In this document: one piece after another, positions 1-8,700 of the stretch
Layout: every line of letters begins with the position of its first letter
Position numbering within the stretch: the first letter of the stretch is position 1
Assembly (NCBI RefSeq): GCF_038397725.1
Contig: NZ_CP151634.1
Location: 3,224,001-3,288,000 of the forward strand
Length of the DNA stretch: 64,000 nucleotides
Direction: 5' to 3'
From: Microbacterium sp. LWO13-1.2
GTDB taxonomy: Bacteria; Actinomycetota; Actinomycetes; Actinomycetales; Microbacteriaceae
Notes under the pieces: generated by a model
What the model was told of the DNA's origin: nothing
Databases searched by the model: none
What the model saw: only the letters and a program-made list of their open reading frames with translations
Program-made: the position numbers and the translations under genes

Positions 1-239
1 ACGATCTGCACGACCTGCTGAGCGGGGTTCAGCGCCTTGCTGACCTCGTCGCCGAGCGCTCGCTCGCGCACCTTGGCGGTGAAGTCCTTGACGACGATGA
101 GAGCGACATCGGCATCGAGCAGTGCCCGCCGGATCTCGCGTACGGTGCCGTCGACGTCGGCAGCAGTGAGCTTTCCCTTCGTGCGCAGATTGCGGAAGGT
201 CTCGGTGAGCCGATCGGAGAGCGTGCCAAAGGTAGCCAT
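1..239 (-). CDS. ffh: signal recognition particle GTPase Ffh, N-terminal part (cut by window start)
   Basis: About 79 codons of the N-terminal four-helix (N) domain of Ffh, the SRP54-type GTPase that binds signal sequences on the ribosome together with 4.5S RNA and docks on FtsY. The frame opens with an ATG at 237-239 (MATFGTLSDRLTETFRNLR) and continues through the conserved stretch VREIRRALLDADVA and on to NPAQQVV before leaving the window. The GTPase and M domains lie outside, so no catalytic motif can be checked. The receptor gene ftsY is about 4.5 kb away on the same strand. I am confident of the family because the N-domain pattern is specific; intactness cannot be judged. Confidence 0.9.
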   Translation of the reverse strand, partial: MATFGTLSDRLTETFRNLRTKGKLTAADVDGTVREIRRALLDADVALIVVKDFTAKVRERALGDEVSKALNPAQQVVQI

Positions 240-252
240 GGTGCCCACAATC

Positions 253-381
253 TTACGCGAGCGGAGCCTCTACGCTCAGCGCAGCGCGGAGTTGCTCCCG
301 CGCGCGCTGGTAGCGGCCCCGAGCGGTGGATGATGGGATGCCGAGAACGTCGGCGGCTTCAGCGAGGGTGAAACCGTCTCC
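253..381 (-). pseudogene. remnant of an ECF sigma factor (region 4 only)
   Basis: A short open frame reads GDGFTLAEAADVLGIPSS and then TARGRYQRAREQLRAAL before a TAA stop at 253-255. This is the typical C-terminal sigma region 4 helix-turn-helix of ECF sigma factors, including the 'S(T)ARGRYxRAREQLR' recognition helix. An in-frame TGA at 382-384 lies directly upstream and no region 2 is visible in any frame nearby, where the TetR gene begins to occupy the strand. I read it as the tail left by deletion of a sigma factor gene. It has no plausible start or ribosome binding site of its own. The alternative, a very small real protein, seems unlikely. Confidence 0.6.
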
Positions 382-423
382 TCATGACCTGTCCGGCCGG
401 CCGGAGTTCGTCCGTGCGCGGTT

Positions 424-1011
424 TCAGCGGCCCCAGCGAACTTCATGCACAACGGCGACAGCTTCATCCAGCACCTGCTCCGGCGTGCTCTGCCCGGCTC
501 CACGCACCGCCCAGATGCGCAGCGAAGAGAGCAGCGCCCCCGCGTACGCGGCACCGACGACGTCCGCGCGGATCTCTGCGATGCCTGCTCGCTTCGCGGC
601 TGCCGCGATTCCGCCGGCAAGGCGCGCCTGACGAAGAGCCGAGTCTCGGAGCAGTTCGTCCTCGACGCCCATCGCCGCTGTGTTGCGCAGTGCCAGCGCG
701 AGCGGATCCGGCGCGAAGTCGTGAACCACGGCCACGAGGATCATCTCGACGGCGCTCCCGTCTGCGTCGGCGTCCAATCGCTCAAGGGCAGCGAGAGCGG
801 TCTCGACTCGCGCATCCAGACCCGACCACAGCACGTCGCTCTTCGAGGAGAAGTAGTTGAAGAAGCTCGACCGGCTGACTCCCGCGCGCTGCGTGATGTC
901 CGCCACCGACGTCGCGTCGTATCCCTGCTCGAGGAACAACTCGCAGGCAGCCTCGGCGAGAGTCTCCCTCGACGAGACCTTGGGTCTGCCGGCGCGCGAT
1001 TCTGTGGCCAT
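424..1011 (-). CDS. TetR/AcrR family transcriptional regulator
   Basis: A 195-aa TetR-type repressor. The N-terminal HTH (residues about 14-60) shows the family pattern: [18 protein letters not shown], then [20 protein letters not shown], in which the second helix-turn-helix contains the diagnostic FFNYFSSK. The C-terminal ligand domain is alanine-rich and not assignable to a known effector. It is transcribed away from lipB, with 96 bp between the two starts, so it may regulate itself or lipBA, but no clear palindrome was seen there. Downstream on the same strand is only a sigma-factor remnant. Its target is unknown; the family call is firm. Confidence 0.88.
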   Translation of the reverse strand: MATESRAGRPKVSSRETLAEAACELFLEQGYDATSVADITQRAGVSRSSFFNYFSSKSDVLWSGLDARVETALAALERLDADADGSAVEMILVAVVHDFAPDPLALALRNTAAMGVEDELLRDSALRQARLAGGIAAAAKRAGIAEIRADVVGAAYAGALLSSLRIWAVRGAGQSTPEQVLDEAVAVVHEVRWGR

Positions 1012-1107
1012 CCCCTCACGCTACCGCGACGGCGGCTTCGCGCCGGTCGCGTGCGAGGAGGAGTATTGTTAGACCCGATCCAACTACCTATTCGAAGGTG
1101 AAGGCGC

Positions 1108-1746
1108 ATGCTCGACATCCTGACGCCCGGTATCGCTCCGGACTTCGTCCCCTACACCGAAGGGTGGGACCTGCAGCGTCGGGTCCACGCCGACATCGTC
1201 GCCGGCGTCCGCCCGGACACACTGATCCTGCTCGAGCACGAGGCCGTGTACACCGCCGGGAAGCGCACGGAGCCACAGGAGCGCCCGCAAGACGGCACCC
1301 CCGTCATCGACGTCGATCGCGGCGGAAAGATCACCTGGCACGGACCTGGGCAGCTCGTCGGCTACCCGATCGTGCGGCTTCCCGAGCCGATGGATGTCGT
1401 CGCCCATGTGCGCCGCCTGGAGCGGATCCTCATCGACATCCTCGGCCCGTTCGGGGTCGACGGCTACCAGGTCGAAGGACGCAGTGGAGTCTGGGTGCGC
1501 CGACCGCTCTCCGAAGACAAGGTCGCCGCGATCGGCGTCCGGGTGCAGCAGGGGGTCGCCATGCACGGCTTCGCCATCAACTGCAACAACACCCTCGCCG
1601 GCTTCCGGGGGATCATCCCCTGCGGAATCACCGATGCCGGCGTCACGACGGTCAGCGAGGTGGTCGGCGCGGATGTCTCCCCCGCCGACATCATCGCCAG
1701 CGTCACGACCGCGTTCCTCGCCGAGTACGCGGAGGTCGCCGCGTGA
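1108..1746 (+). CDS. lipB: octanoyltransferase LipB
   Basis: Transfers the octanoyl group from acyl carrier protein to lipoyl domains, the first step of endogenous lipoate assembly in the cytoplasm. The 212-aa length is normal. Visible motifs are [17 protein letters not shown] (residues 71-87), with the RGG and H78 of the active site, the acid/base lysine K138 in [10 protein letters not shown], and the acyl-accepting cysteine C172 in GIIPCGI. The ATG at 1108 follows GAAGGTGAAGG, a good ribosome binding site. The stop codon overlaps the GTG start of lipA (GTGA), so the two are translationally coupled and the octanoyl product is handed to LipA. Confidence 0.96.
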   Translation: MLDILTPGIAPDFVPYTEGWDLQRRVHADIVAGVRPDTLILLEHEAVYTAGKRTEPQERPQDGTPVIDVDRGGKITWHGPGQLVGYPIVRLPEPMDVVAHVRRLERILIDILGPFGVDGYQVEGRSGVWVRRPLSEDKVAAIGVRVQQGVAMHGFAINCNNTLAGFRGIIPCGITDAGVTTVSEVVGADVSPADIIASVTTAFLAEYAEVAA

Positions 1747-2735
1747 GCGCCGCCGCACCGGAAGGGCGAAAGCTCCTGCGCCTGGAGATTCGCAATGCCG
1801 AGACACCGATCGAGCGCAAGCCCGAGTGGATCCGCACAAAGGCGAAGATGGGCCCGGAGTACACCGCGCTGCACTCGCTGGTGAAGGAAGAGGGTCTGCA
1901 CACCGTCTGCCAGGAAGCGGGCTGCCCGAACATCTTCGAGTGCTGGGAGGACCGCGAGGCCACGTTCCTCATCGGCGGTTCGCAGTGCACGCGCCGCTGC
2001 GACTTCTGCCAGATCGACACGGGAAAGCCGGATGCCTACGACACCGACGAGCCCCGGCGTGTGGCCGAGAGCGTCGTGCGGATGAACCTCCGCTACGCCA
2101 CCGTGACAAGCGTCGCGCGAGACGACCTGCCCGACACCGGTGCATGGCTCAACGCCGAGACGGTGCGCAAGATCCACGAGCTGAACCCGAACACCGGCGT
2201 CGAGCTGCTGGCGAACGAGCACAATGCCGATCCCGCTTTCCTCGGCCAGATCTTCGACGCTCGCCCCGAGGTCTTCGCGCATAACGTCGAGACGGTCCCG
2301 CGCATCTTCAAGCGCATCCGCCCGGCGTTCAAGTACGAGCGTTCGCTCGACGTGTTGACACAGGCGCGGGCTGCAGGGCTCATCACGAAGTCGAATCTCA
2401 TCCTCGGCATGGGTGAGGAGCCGGAGGAGGTCATTCAGGCTCTGCAGGACCTGCATGACGCCGGCTGCGACATCATCACCATCACGCAGTACCTTCGCCC
2501 GACTCCGCGACACCTTCCGGTCGCACGCTGGGTGAAGCCTGCTGAGTTCGTGGAGTTCAAAGAAGAGGCCGAGCGGATCGGTTTCCTCGGCGTCCTCGCG
2601 GGCCCACTGGTGCGCTCGTCGTACCGTGCGGGACGCCTGTGGGCGCAGTCGATGCTGTCCAAGGGCCGTGAGATCCCGCCGCACCTCGCGCACATCGCGG
2701 AGAGCGCCGATCTCGGCTTCGCGCAGGCCGTCTGA
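1743..2735 (+). CDS. lipA: lipoyl synthase LipA (radical SAM)
   Basis: Inserts two sulfurs into protein-bound octanoyl chains to make lipoate for the 2-oxoacid dehydrogenases and the glycine cleavage system. The 330-aa protein has both iron-sulfur sites: the auxiliary cluster cysteines C56, C61, C67 ([12 protein letters not shown]) and the radical-SAM CxxxCxxC at C82, C86, C89 (CTRRCDFC). The auxiliary cluster serine lies in the conserved C-terminal RSSYRAG (R291-S293). The GTG start at 1743 overlaps the lipB stop. The same frame stays open upstream through lipB by chance in this GC-rich DNA, but homology begins only here. It ends before a hairpin shared with the converging SDR gene. Confidence 0.96.
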   Translation: MSAAAPEGRKLLRLEIRNAETPIERKPEWIRTKAKMGPEYTALHSLVKEEGLHTVCQEAGCPNIFECWEDREATFLIGGSQCTRRCDFCQIDTGKPDAYDTDEPRRVAESVVRMNLRYATVTSVARDDLPDTGAWLNAETVRKIHELNPNTGVELLANEHNADPAFLGQIFDARPEVFAHNVETVPRIFKRIRPAFKYERSLDVLTQARAAGLITKSNLILGMGEEPEEVIQALQDLHDAGCDIITITQYLRPTPRHLPVARWVKPAEFVEFKEEAERIGFLGVLAGPLVRSSYRAGRLWAQSMLSKGREIPPHLAHIAESADLGFAQAV

Positions 2736-2752
2736 CCGGGCCAGTCGGGCGA

Positions 2753-2784
2753 GGCGACTCGGCGCAACGGAGCGCCGCGTCGCC
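2753..2784. terminator. probable bidirectional terminator between lipA and the SDR gene
   Basis: Inverted repeat GGCGAC-TC-GGCGC / GCGCC-GC-GTCGCC around a 6-nt loop, 11 paired bases with one symmetric 2x2 internal loop, lying between two converging genes. No U-tract follows on either strand, which is common in high-GC actinobacteria. The terminator role is inferred from position. Confidence 0.5.
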
Positions 2785-2798
2785 GCGCTCGACGGATA

Positions 2799-3590
2799 TC
2801 AGATGATCGCGGTCAGAACGCCTCCGTCCGCACGCAACGCGGCGCCGTTCGTCGCGGACGATACCGGACTGGCCAGATAGACGACCAGGCTGGCGATCTC
2901 CGCGGGATCGATGAACCTCTGCAGGAGTGACGTCGAGTTCCCGGAGATGATGGTGGCCTTCAATCCGTCTACGGGCACGCCCTGCGCCTGCGAGATCCGA
3001 CCGACGACATCAGCCACCCCATCGGAATAGGTCGGGCCGCCGAGGATCGCATTCACCGTCACCTCGGTACCGCGCGTGAGCTTGGCGAGTCCGTTGCTGA
3101 GTGCCAGCATCGCCGCTTTGGTGACGCCGTAGTGCAGCATGTCCACCGGGACGTTCACCCCCGACTCGCTCCCGATGAAGATGACGCGGCCCCTCCCCCT
3201 GTCGAGCATGCCGCCCAGCACGTGCCGGGAGAGCCGCACGCCACTCATCACGTTGACGGCGAAGTAGCGCTGCCATTCGTCATCCGCGATATCACTGAAG
3301 GGCGCGACCTCGAACAGCCCGACGTTGTTCACCAGTACGTCGACATCGCCCAACGATTCCAACAGGTGCCCCACCTCTGCGGGGTCCTCGAAATCCGCGA
3401 CGATGCCCTCCACGTCTGCTCCCGGCACCTGCGCCGCGAGCCGCTGCACGGCACTCTGGACTTTCTCCTCGCTACGCCCGTTGATCACGACCGACGCGCC
3501 CTCGTCGAGAAGCGCTCGCGCGATAGCGAATCCGATCCCCTGGGTGGAACCACTCACAAAGGCCCTCTGGCCACTCAACTTCAGATCCAC
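2799..3590 (-). CDS. short-chain dehydrogenase/reductase (SDR) family oxidoreductase
   Basis: A classical 263-aa NAD(P)-dependent SDR: cofactor motif GSTQGIG (residues 14-20), NNVG (88-91), catalytic S141 in FIGSESG, and Y154-xxx-K158 in HYGVTK. The R in NGRSEEK after the second strand suggests NADP preference. The substrate is unknown. The start is set at the GTG at 3590 because GGGAGA sits 4 nt upstream and homology starts at once (VDLKLSGQRAFVSG). The frame is open further upstream to 3707, but that stretch is the operator array and gives an artefactual LTEQV repeat. It is divergent from a MarR gene with about 105 bp between, so it is almost certainly the MarR target. Confidence 0.92.
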   Translation of the reverse strand: MDLKLSGQRAFVSGSTQGIGFAIARALLDEGASVVINGRSEEKVQSAVQRLAAQVPGADVEGIVADFEDPAEVGHLLESLGDVDVLVNNVGLFEVAPFSDIADDEWQRYFAVNVMSGVRLSRHVLGGMLDRGRGRVIFIGSESGVNVPVDMLHYGVTKAAMLALSNGLAKLTRGTEVTVNAILGGPTYSDGVADVVGRISQAQGVPVDGLKATIISGNSTSLLQRFIDPAEIASLVVYLASPVSSATNGAALRADGGVLTAII

Positions 3591-3603
3591 GATTCTCCCG
3601 TTC

Positions 3604-3652
3604 ACTTGCTCAGTCAAGTCAAGTGTCACTTGCTTTACTTGCTCAGTCAAGT
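3604..3652. promoter_or_regulatory. operator array between SDR and MarR genes
   Basis: Two identical 16-bp palindromes ACTTGCTCAGTCAAGT at 3604-3619 and 3637-3652, exactly 33 bp apart (about three helical turns), flank a third palindrome CAAGT-GTC-ACTTG at 3620-3632. In all, six half-sites ACTTG/CAAGT lie within 49 bp. A possible minus-strand promoter, TTGACT (3645-3650) -17 bp- GACACT (3622-3627), and a possible plus-strand one, TTGCTT (3630-3635) -16 bp- TTAAAT (3652-3657), both overlap the array. The MarR protein encoded next door is the obvious ligand, probably binding cooperatively and repressing both genes. Confidence 0.75.
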
Positions 3653-3695
3653 TAAATGGGAAGCGAGACGTCGGCGCATCGCGTAGTCTGACGGC

Positions 3696-4205
3696 ATGGC
3701 AGCACACGACTCACCAGCCGCGCTGAGTGGAGAGGACCTCGAGACCTGGGCGTCACTCGCCACGGTTCTGGAGTGGTTGCCTGCCGCTCTCGATGCCCAA
3801 CTGCTCCGCGACTCGGAGATGACGCACTTCGAGTACGGGATCCTTTTCGCGCTCGCCAGCGCTCCTGAATCGACACTCCGCCTGAGCGTGCTCGCAACCC
3901 ATGCGAACAGCTCGCTGACGAGGCTGTCGCGTGCGGCGACCCGCTTGCAATCCCGAGGATGGATCCAGCGTGCACCCGACCCTGACGATGGTCGGTACAC
4001 TCTGGCGATCCTGACCGCGCTCGGACGCGAGAAGTTCGACCAGGCGACGCCCGGCCACGTACAGACGGTCGATCAGCTGGTTCTCAACCCGCTGACCACG
4101 TCACAGCGACGGCAGTTGCGCGAGATCAGTCGCCGCGTGCTGCGGGCGATCCGCACGGAAGAAGGCTGGCAGCCGACGTCGTCGGCCGAAACCCCTGGCG
4201 GTTGA
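3696..4205 (+). CDS. MarR family transcriptional regulator
   Basis: A 169-aa winged-helix regulator. The MarR core is visible: LDAQLLRDSEMTHFEYGI, the recognition helix region ATHANSSLTRLSRAATRL, and the wing GWIQRAPDPDDGRYTLAILT with the D-x-R pair that contacts the minor groove. It lacks an obvious redox cysteine, so sensing is probably by a small ligand. It is divergent from an SDR gene across a six-half-site operator array. The likely role is repression of the SDR and of itself, released by an unknown aromatic or phenolic compound. The family call is firm, the effector is unknown. Confidence 0.9.
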   Translation: MAAHDSPAALSGEDLETWASLATVLEWLPAALDAQLLRDSEMTHFEYGILFALASAPESTLRLSVLATHANSSLTRLSRAATRLQSRGWIQRAPDPDDGRYTLAILTALGREKFDQATPGHVQTVDQLVLNPLTTSQRRQLREISRRVLRAIRTEEGWQPTSSAETPGG

Positions 4206-4231
4206 TCCGGAGATCCAGGACCGCGGCGAGC

Positions 4232-4732
4232 CTAGTCCGCGCTCATCACCGACTGCACGCTGCCGTCGGATCCGAGATTCACCAGCAGGACGTCGTCGGT
4301 GGAATCAGCATCCAGTGCGTATTCGAGGACGGCGAACGGCTCTGACCCTCCATGCTCGTCGGCGAGAATCGTCATGCTCATGAGGCGGAGCGACCGGATG
4401 ATGTCGACCGCCGGGTCGCCACTGACGTCGACCAGGACTTCAGCCAGTTCTTCGCCGTAGACCTCCTGCTGCTGGAGGATGTACTCGGTCACTTCGCTGG
4501 CACGATCGTCGACCTCGGCCAGCATTCCGCGGCGCGCCACGGCATCTACGTTCTCCAGTCCCGAGATGAGAGACGCAGCGATGTCGAGGGCGTCAGACGA
4601 TACGTCTTCCTGATCTGGCGCGGTGAGGTCGACAGTGACGGACTGCTCGCCCAGCTCCACCGTCTCGGACCAGAAGATCGATCCGTCAGGCCCCGACGAG
4701 AGGAGTCCGAAGTAGTCGTGTTCGATCGCCAT
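4232..4732 (-). CDS. DUF2004-like hypothetical protein
   Basis: A 166-aa acidic, cytoplasmic-looking protein that starts MAIEHDYFGLLSS and contains FWSETVELGEQSVTVDLTAP. This start and the alternating acidic C-terminal part resemble the DUF2004 family, found widely in actinobacteria and without known function. No signal peptide, membrane segment or catalytic motif is visible. The ATG at 4732 has no strong Shine-Dalgarno. It lies 44 bp downstream of ... upstream ftsY on opposite reading order: ftsY (same strand) starts 917 bp before it in transcription and ends 44 bp short of its start, so the two may be cotranscribed. The family match is from memory of the N-terminal pattern. Confidence 0.6.
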   Translation of the reverse strand: MAIEHDYFGLLSSGPDGSIFWSETVELGEQSVTVDLTAPDQEDVSSDALDIAASLISGLENVDAVARRGMLAEVDDRASEVTEYILQQQEVYGEELAEVLVDVSGDPAVDIIRSLRLMSMTILADEHGGSEPFAVLEYALDADSTDDVLLVNLGSDGSVQSVMSAD

Positions 4733-4776
4733 AACGCTATGAAACCAGTCTCTTGGGTGCCGCGGTAGTCCCGTCG

Positions 4777-5649
4777 TCAGTTGACGAGGGCGGAGACGAA
4801 AACATGAGGGGTGAAACCGGTGAGATCATCGATCCCCTCGCCTTGCCCCAGAAGCTTTACGGGGATGCCGGTGCGCTCCTGCACCGCCAGGACGAAGCCG
4901 CCCTTCGCGGAGCCGTCGAGCTTGGTGAGGACCAATCCGGTCACCCCTGCATGCTCGAGGAACGCCTCGGCCTGCATGACACCGTTCTGGCCGGTGGTGG
5001 CATCCAGGACCAGGAGCACCTCGCTGATCGGCGCCTGCTTCTCGATGACCCGGCGGATCTTTGACAGCTCGTCCATCAGCCCGCCCTTGGTGTGCAGGCG
5101 ACCAGCGGTGTCGATGATCGCGATCTCGATGCCCTCGCGCTGCGCGAACTCGACAGTCTGGTAGGCGACGGACGCCGGGTCCTGGCCCTCCTGCTGGGGG
5201 CGGACGATCGCCGCTCCCCCGCGCTGCGCCCAGGTGGCGAGCTGGTCGACGGCCGCGGCGCGGAACGTATCTGCCGCGCCCACGACGACACTGCGCTGGT
5301 AGCCGCGCAGGAACTTGGTGAACTTGCCGATCGTGGTCGTCTTGCCGACACCGTTCACGCCGACGACGAGCACCACGGCCGGGCGTTCGGTGAGCTTGAG
5401 TGTGGTGTCGAACTTGGCGAAATGCTCTTCCAACGTCTCCCGGAGCATGCGCTGGAGATCCTGCGGATCCGTCGTGCGGTAGCGATCGACCTTGTCGCGC
5501 AGCTCCTGCACGACCCGCTCGCTGATGTCCGGTCCGAAGTCGGCAGTGATGAGGGCGGTCTCGAGGTCCTCCCACGTCGTCTCGTCGATGGTGGGCTTGA
5601 CGAACATGCCGCGCAATGCGCGACCGAGGGACCAGGACTTCTCCGCCAT
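4777..5649 (-). CDS. ftsY: SRP receptor FtsY
   Basis: Membrane-associated GTPase that receives SRP-ribosome complexes for co-translational insertion. The 290-aa protein has the NG core only: helical N domain (1-90), G1 GVNGVGKT (97-104), the insertion-box AADTFRAAA (125-133), G3 DTAGR (180-184), G4 TKLDG (242-246) and the closing GQGEGIDDLTGFTP. The long acidic A domain of E. coli FtsY is absent, replaced by the short amphipathic start MAEKSWSLGRALRGMFVKP, a usual actinobacterial form that can touch the membrane. It lies downstream of smc on the same strand, with 83 bp between, a conserved neighbourhood. ffh lies at the window start. Confidence 0.96.
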   Translation of the reverse strand: MAEKSWSLGRALRGMFVKPTIDETTWEDLETALITADFGPDISERVVQELRDKVDRYRTTDPQDLQRMLRETLEEHFAKFDTTLKLTERPAVVLVVGVNGVGKTTTIGKFTKFLRGYQRSVVVGAADTFRAAAVDQLATWAQRGGAAIVRPQQEGQDPASVAYQTVEFAQREGIEIAIIDTAGRLHTKGGLMDELSKIRRVIEKQAPISEVLLVLDATTGQNGVMQAEAFLEHAGVTGLVLTKLDGSAKGGFVLAVQERTGIPVKLLGQGEGIDDLTGFTPHVFVSALVN

Positions 5650-5732
5650 GACACCAGCCTACGGGTAGCATCCTGAGATGCTTCACGAGCGCGCTCCGTG
5701 AGCACGGCTCGGACCTACGAACGCGACGAAGC

Positions 5733-8700
5733 TCAGCCTGCCGCGGCGCGATCGCCGACGCGCTGGCCGACGACGGCGGATACACCGTCCTGTCGCATGG
5801 AGACGCCGTACAAGGCATCAGCGATCTCCATCGTGCGCTTCTGATGCGTGATCACCAGCAACTGCGAACTCTCCCGCAGTTGCTCGAACACGGTGAGCAG
5901 ACGCCCGAGGTTGGCGTCGTCGAGCGCTGCCTCCACCTCATCGAGGATGTAGAACGGGCTCGGTCGCGCCTTGAAGATCGCGACGAGGAGCGCAACGGCT
6001 GCCAGCGACCGCTCTCCGCCGGACAGCAGTGAGAGGCGCTCGATCTTCTTCCCGACCGGACGCACAGAGACATCGATCCCCGTGGAGAGCATGTTCTCCG
6101 GATCGGTGAGCCAGATGCTGCCGGATCCGCCAGGGAAGAGCAGCGGGAAGACCTCGCCGAACGCCCGCTGCGTGTCCTCGAAGGCGTCCGCGAAGATCGT
6201 CTGCATCCGCTCATCGAGATCGGCGATGATCGTGAGCAGATCCTGGCGAGTCTGCGTCAGGTCCGCGAGCTGTTCGGTGAGGAACGCGTGACGCTGCTCG
6301 AGCGCGGCGAACTCCTCCAGCGCGAGCGGATTGACTCGACCGAGCTGAGCGAGCTTGCGCTCCGCCTCGGCGAGCCGTCGCTCCTGGATGCGGCGATCGA
6401 ACGGGATGGCAGTGTCATCTTCATCGCCGTCCTCGATCACGGCGAGAGGATCGCGCGGCACAGCCTGGTCCGGTCCATATTCCGCAACGAGAATATCTTC
6501 GTCGAGGGCGAGTTCAGAGCTCACGCGTTCGAGCAGGCTCGTCAGGTGCAGCTTCTTCTCGTGGATCTGCAGTTCGAGTCCGTGCACGCTCTCGGTGAGT
6601 CCGGCGAGCCGCTCTCGCAGCGACGTCTCCTGGGCCCTGAGCCCGGTGAGCTCCGCGTTCTGCGCCGAGCGCGCGGTCTCTGCCTCGGAGAGCGCGACCC
6701 GAGCCTCCGTCACCGAGCGATCCAGCGAATCCAGGACCCGGGGCAGTTCCTCGACCACTCCGGTCGCCGCCCCGCGCTGCGCGCGGCGGATCACCGCCCG
6801 GCGGGCGGCCTCGGCCGCGGCATCCCGCTCCTGCTCGCGCTGGCGTTCCAGACTCGCAACCCGCGCCTGCGCGGCACGCACGCGCTCACGGAGCGTCTCG
6901 ATCTCCAGACGGGCGCGCACCTCACCTTCGCGCGCCTGCTCGAGGGCCTCGAGCAGATCGTCGCGGGCCGAAGCGTCGAGCACGGGTCGAGGGGCAGAGA
7001 TCGCATCGTCGAGTTCCGTCTTCGCCTTCGCGGCCTTGGCCTCGGCATCCGCGACCGCCGCTTGGGCCTGACCGAGGCCGGACTCGAGCCGCTCGCATTC
7101 CGCGACGGCCGACTCATGGCGCACCGTGACCCGGTTCACGTGCTCGGCATGGCTGGCGAGTGCCGCGTCGTGCTCACGGAGGAGACGCAGCGCCTCCTTC
7201 GCGTTCCGCCTTGTGGTCTCGACTGCCTCGTTCGCATCTTCGCGCGCTTCACGGAGCGAATCGACGATTACCTGCACCTCGGCGAGCCGCTCGGATGCCG
7301 CATCGCGCTCTGCGGCGAGCTCGAGTCGGGAGCGCTCTCCACCTGATCCGGTGCGCAGTGTCTGAGCGGTGATCACATCACCGGTGACCGTGACGATGGT
7401 CGTGGTGCTGTCGCCTGCCGAATCCAGCGCAGCGCGAGCTGCACGAGCGGCCTCGAGATCGTCCGCGATGAGGACGTGGGCGAGGATGCCGAGCACGCCG
7501 TTCGGGGCCGTCACCGTCTCGACTGCCGGCGTCACTCCCGCGATTCGGGGCAGCTCCACGGCCGGTCGCAGCGCGTCGGCGATCACGAAGTCGACCACTC
7601 CCCGGCGCTGCTCGGCCGCATCTGCGGCCAGGGCGAACGCATCGGTTGCCGCGTCGACGAGAACGCCCTCTGCCAACGAGCCGAGCACAGCCGCCACCGC
7701 CGCTTCGAAGCCTCCGCGCACCTGCACCGCGTCGCCGACGAGCCCTCGCACACCAGATGCGCCGGATCTGACGATCTCGGCCGCGCCCCCGGAGATCGCG
7801 AGGGCGCTCCCCAGAGCTGCTGCCTTCGCTGTCAGCGCATCCACCTCGCGCTCGGCGGCGTGCAGACGTTCCCGCAGGGTCTCCCGCTCGGCCTCCGACG
7901 CGGTCGCCGCACGCTGGGCGCTCTCGTACGCGGCGGAATGCTCGGCCGCCGTACCCTCAGGCGCCTCCGCATCCTCGATCGCATCCAGGGCGTCGGCCGC
8001 CTCGCGACGACGCGTGTTCGCCGCCTCCAGAGCGTTCTCCTGCCGCAGCACCGCACCACGGACCGCGGCAAGGGCAGAGGCGGCGGCATCCGCCGTTCCT
8101 CGAAGCGTGTTCAGGCGCATGTCGTACTCGGAGACGAGCGCGCTCTGCTCAGCGATGTCGACGTCGAGAGTGTCGAGTTCGGCTCTGGCGTGCACCACCT
8201 CACGGCTCGCAGCGACCGCGGCATCCTGCGCATCGCCCAATCCCGCAGAGATCTCGGTGATTTCGTCCTTCGCCTCGTCGATCGTGCTCTGCGTCACCGT
8301 GACGGCCGTCACGGCCGCGTCGTCCTCCTCAGAGCCGAGCAACGCGAGACGCTGATTGGCGAGGGTGAACAGCCCGCGCATCCGCTCCTGCACCTGCTCG
8401 AGTCCGAACGCGATGCTGCGCGCCTTGTCGACGGCGACCGAGTTCTGATCCTGTTCGAGTCGGACGATGCTCGCGCGCACGCCCTCTGCCTGATCGGAGA
8501 GGACGAGGCGCTCGGTGTGACGCTCGTGCTCTGTCCGGGTGTGATCGGCAAGCGCAGTGCGCAGTGCGACGACATCGTCGGCGAAGATCCGCGCCTTGGC
8601 ATCTCGGACGACGGCGGCGATCGTCTGCGCTTCTCGGGCGATCTCGGCCTGTCGCCCGAGAGGCTTGAGCTGGCGCCGGATCTCGCCTGCGAGGTCGCTG

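Noticed and set aside
1098..1742. Upstream open frame in front of lipA running through lipB
   Set aside because: It is the antiphase shadow of lipB; LipA homology begins only at the GTG at 1743, which overlaps the lipB stop.
3591..3707. Longer SDR protein with LTEQV repeats
   Set aside because: The repeat is the operator array read as codons; GTG 3590 has a good ribosome binding site and homology begins there.
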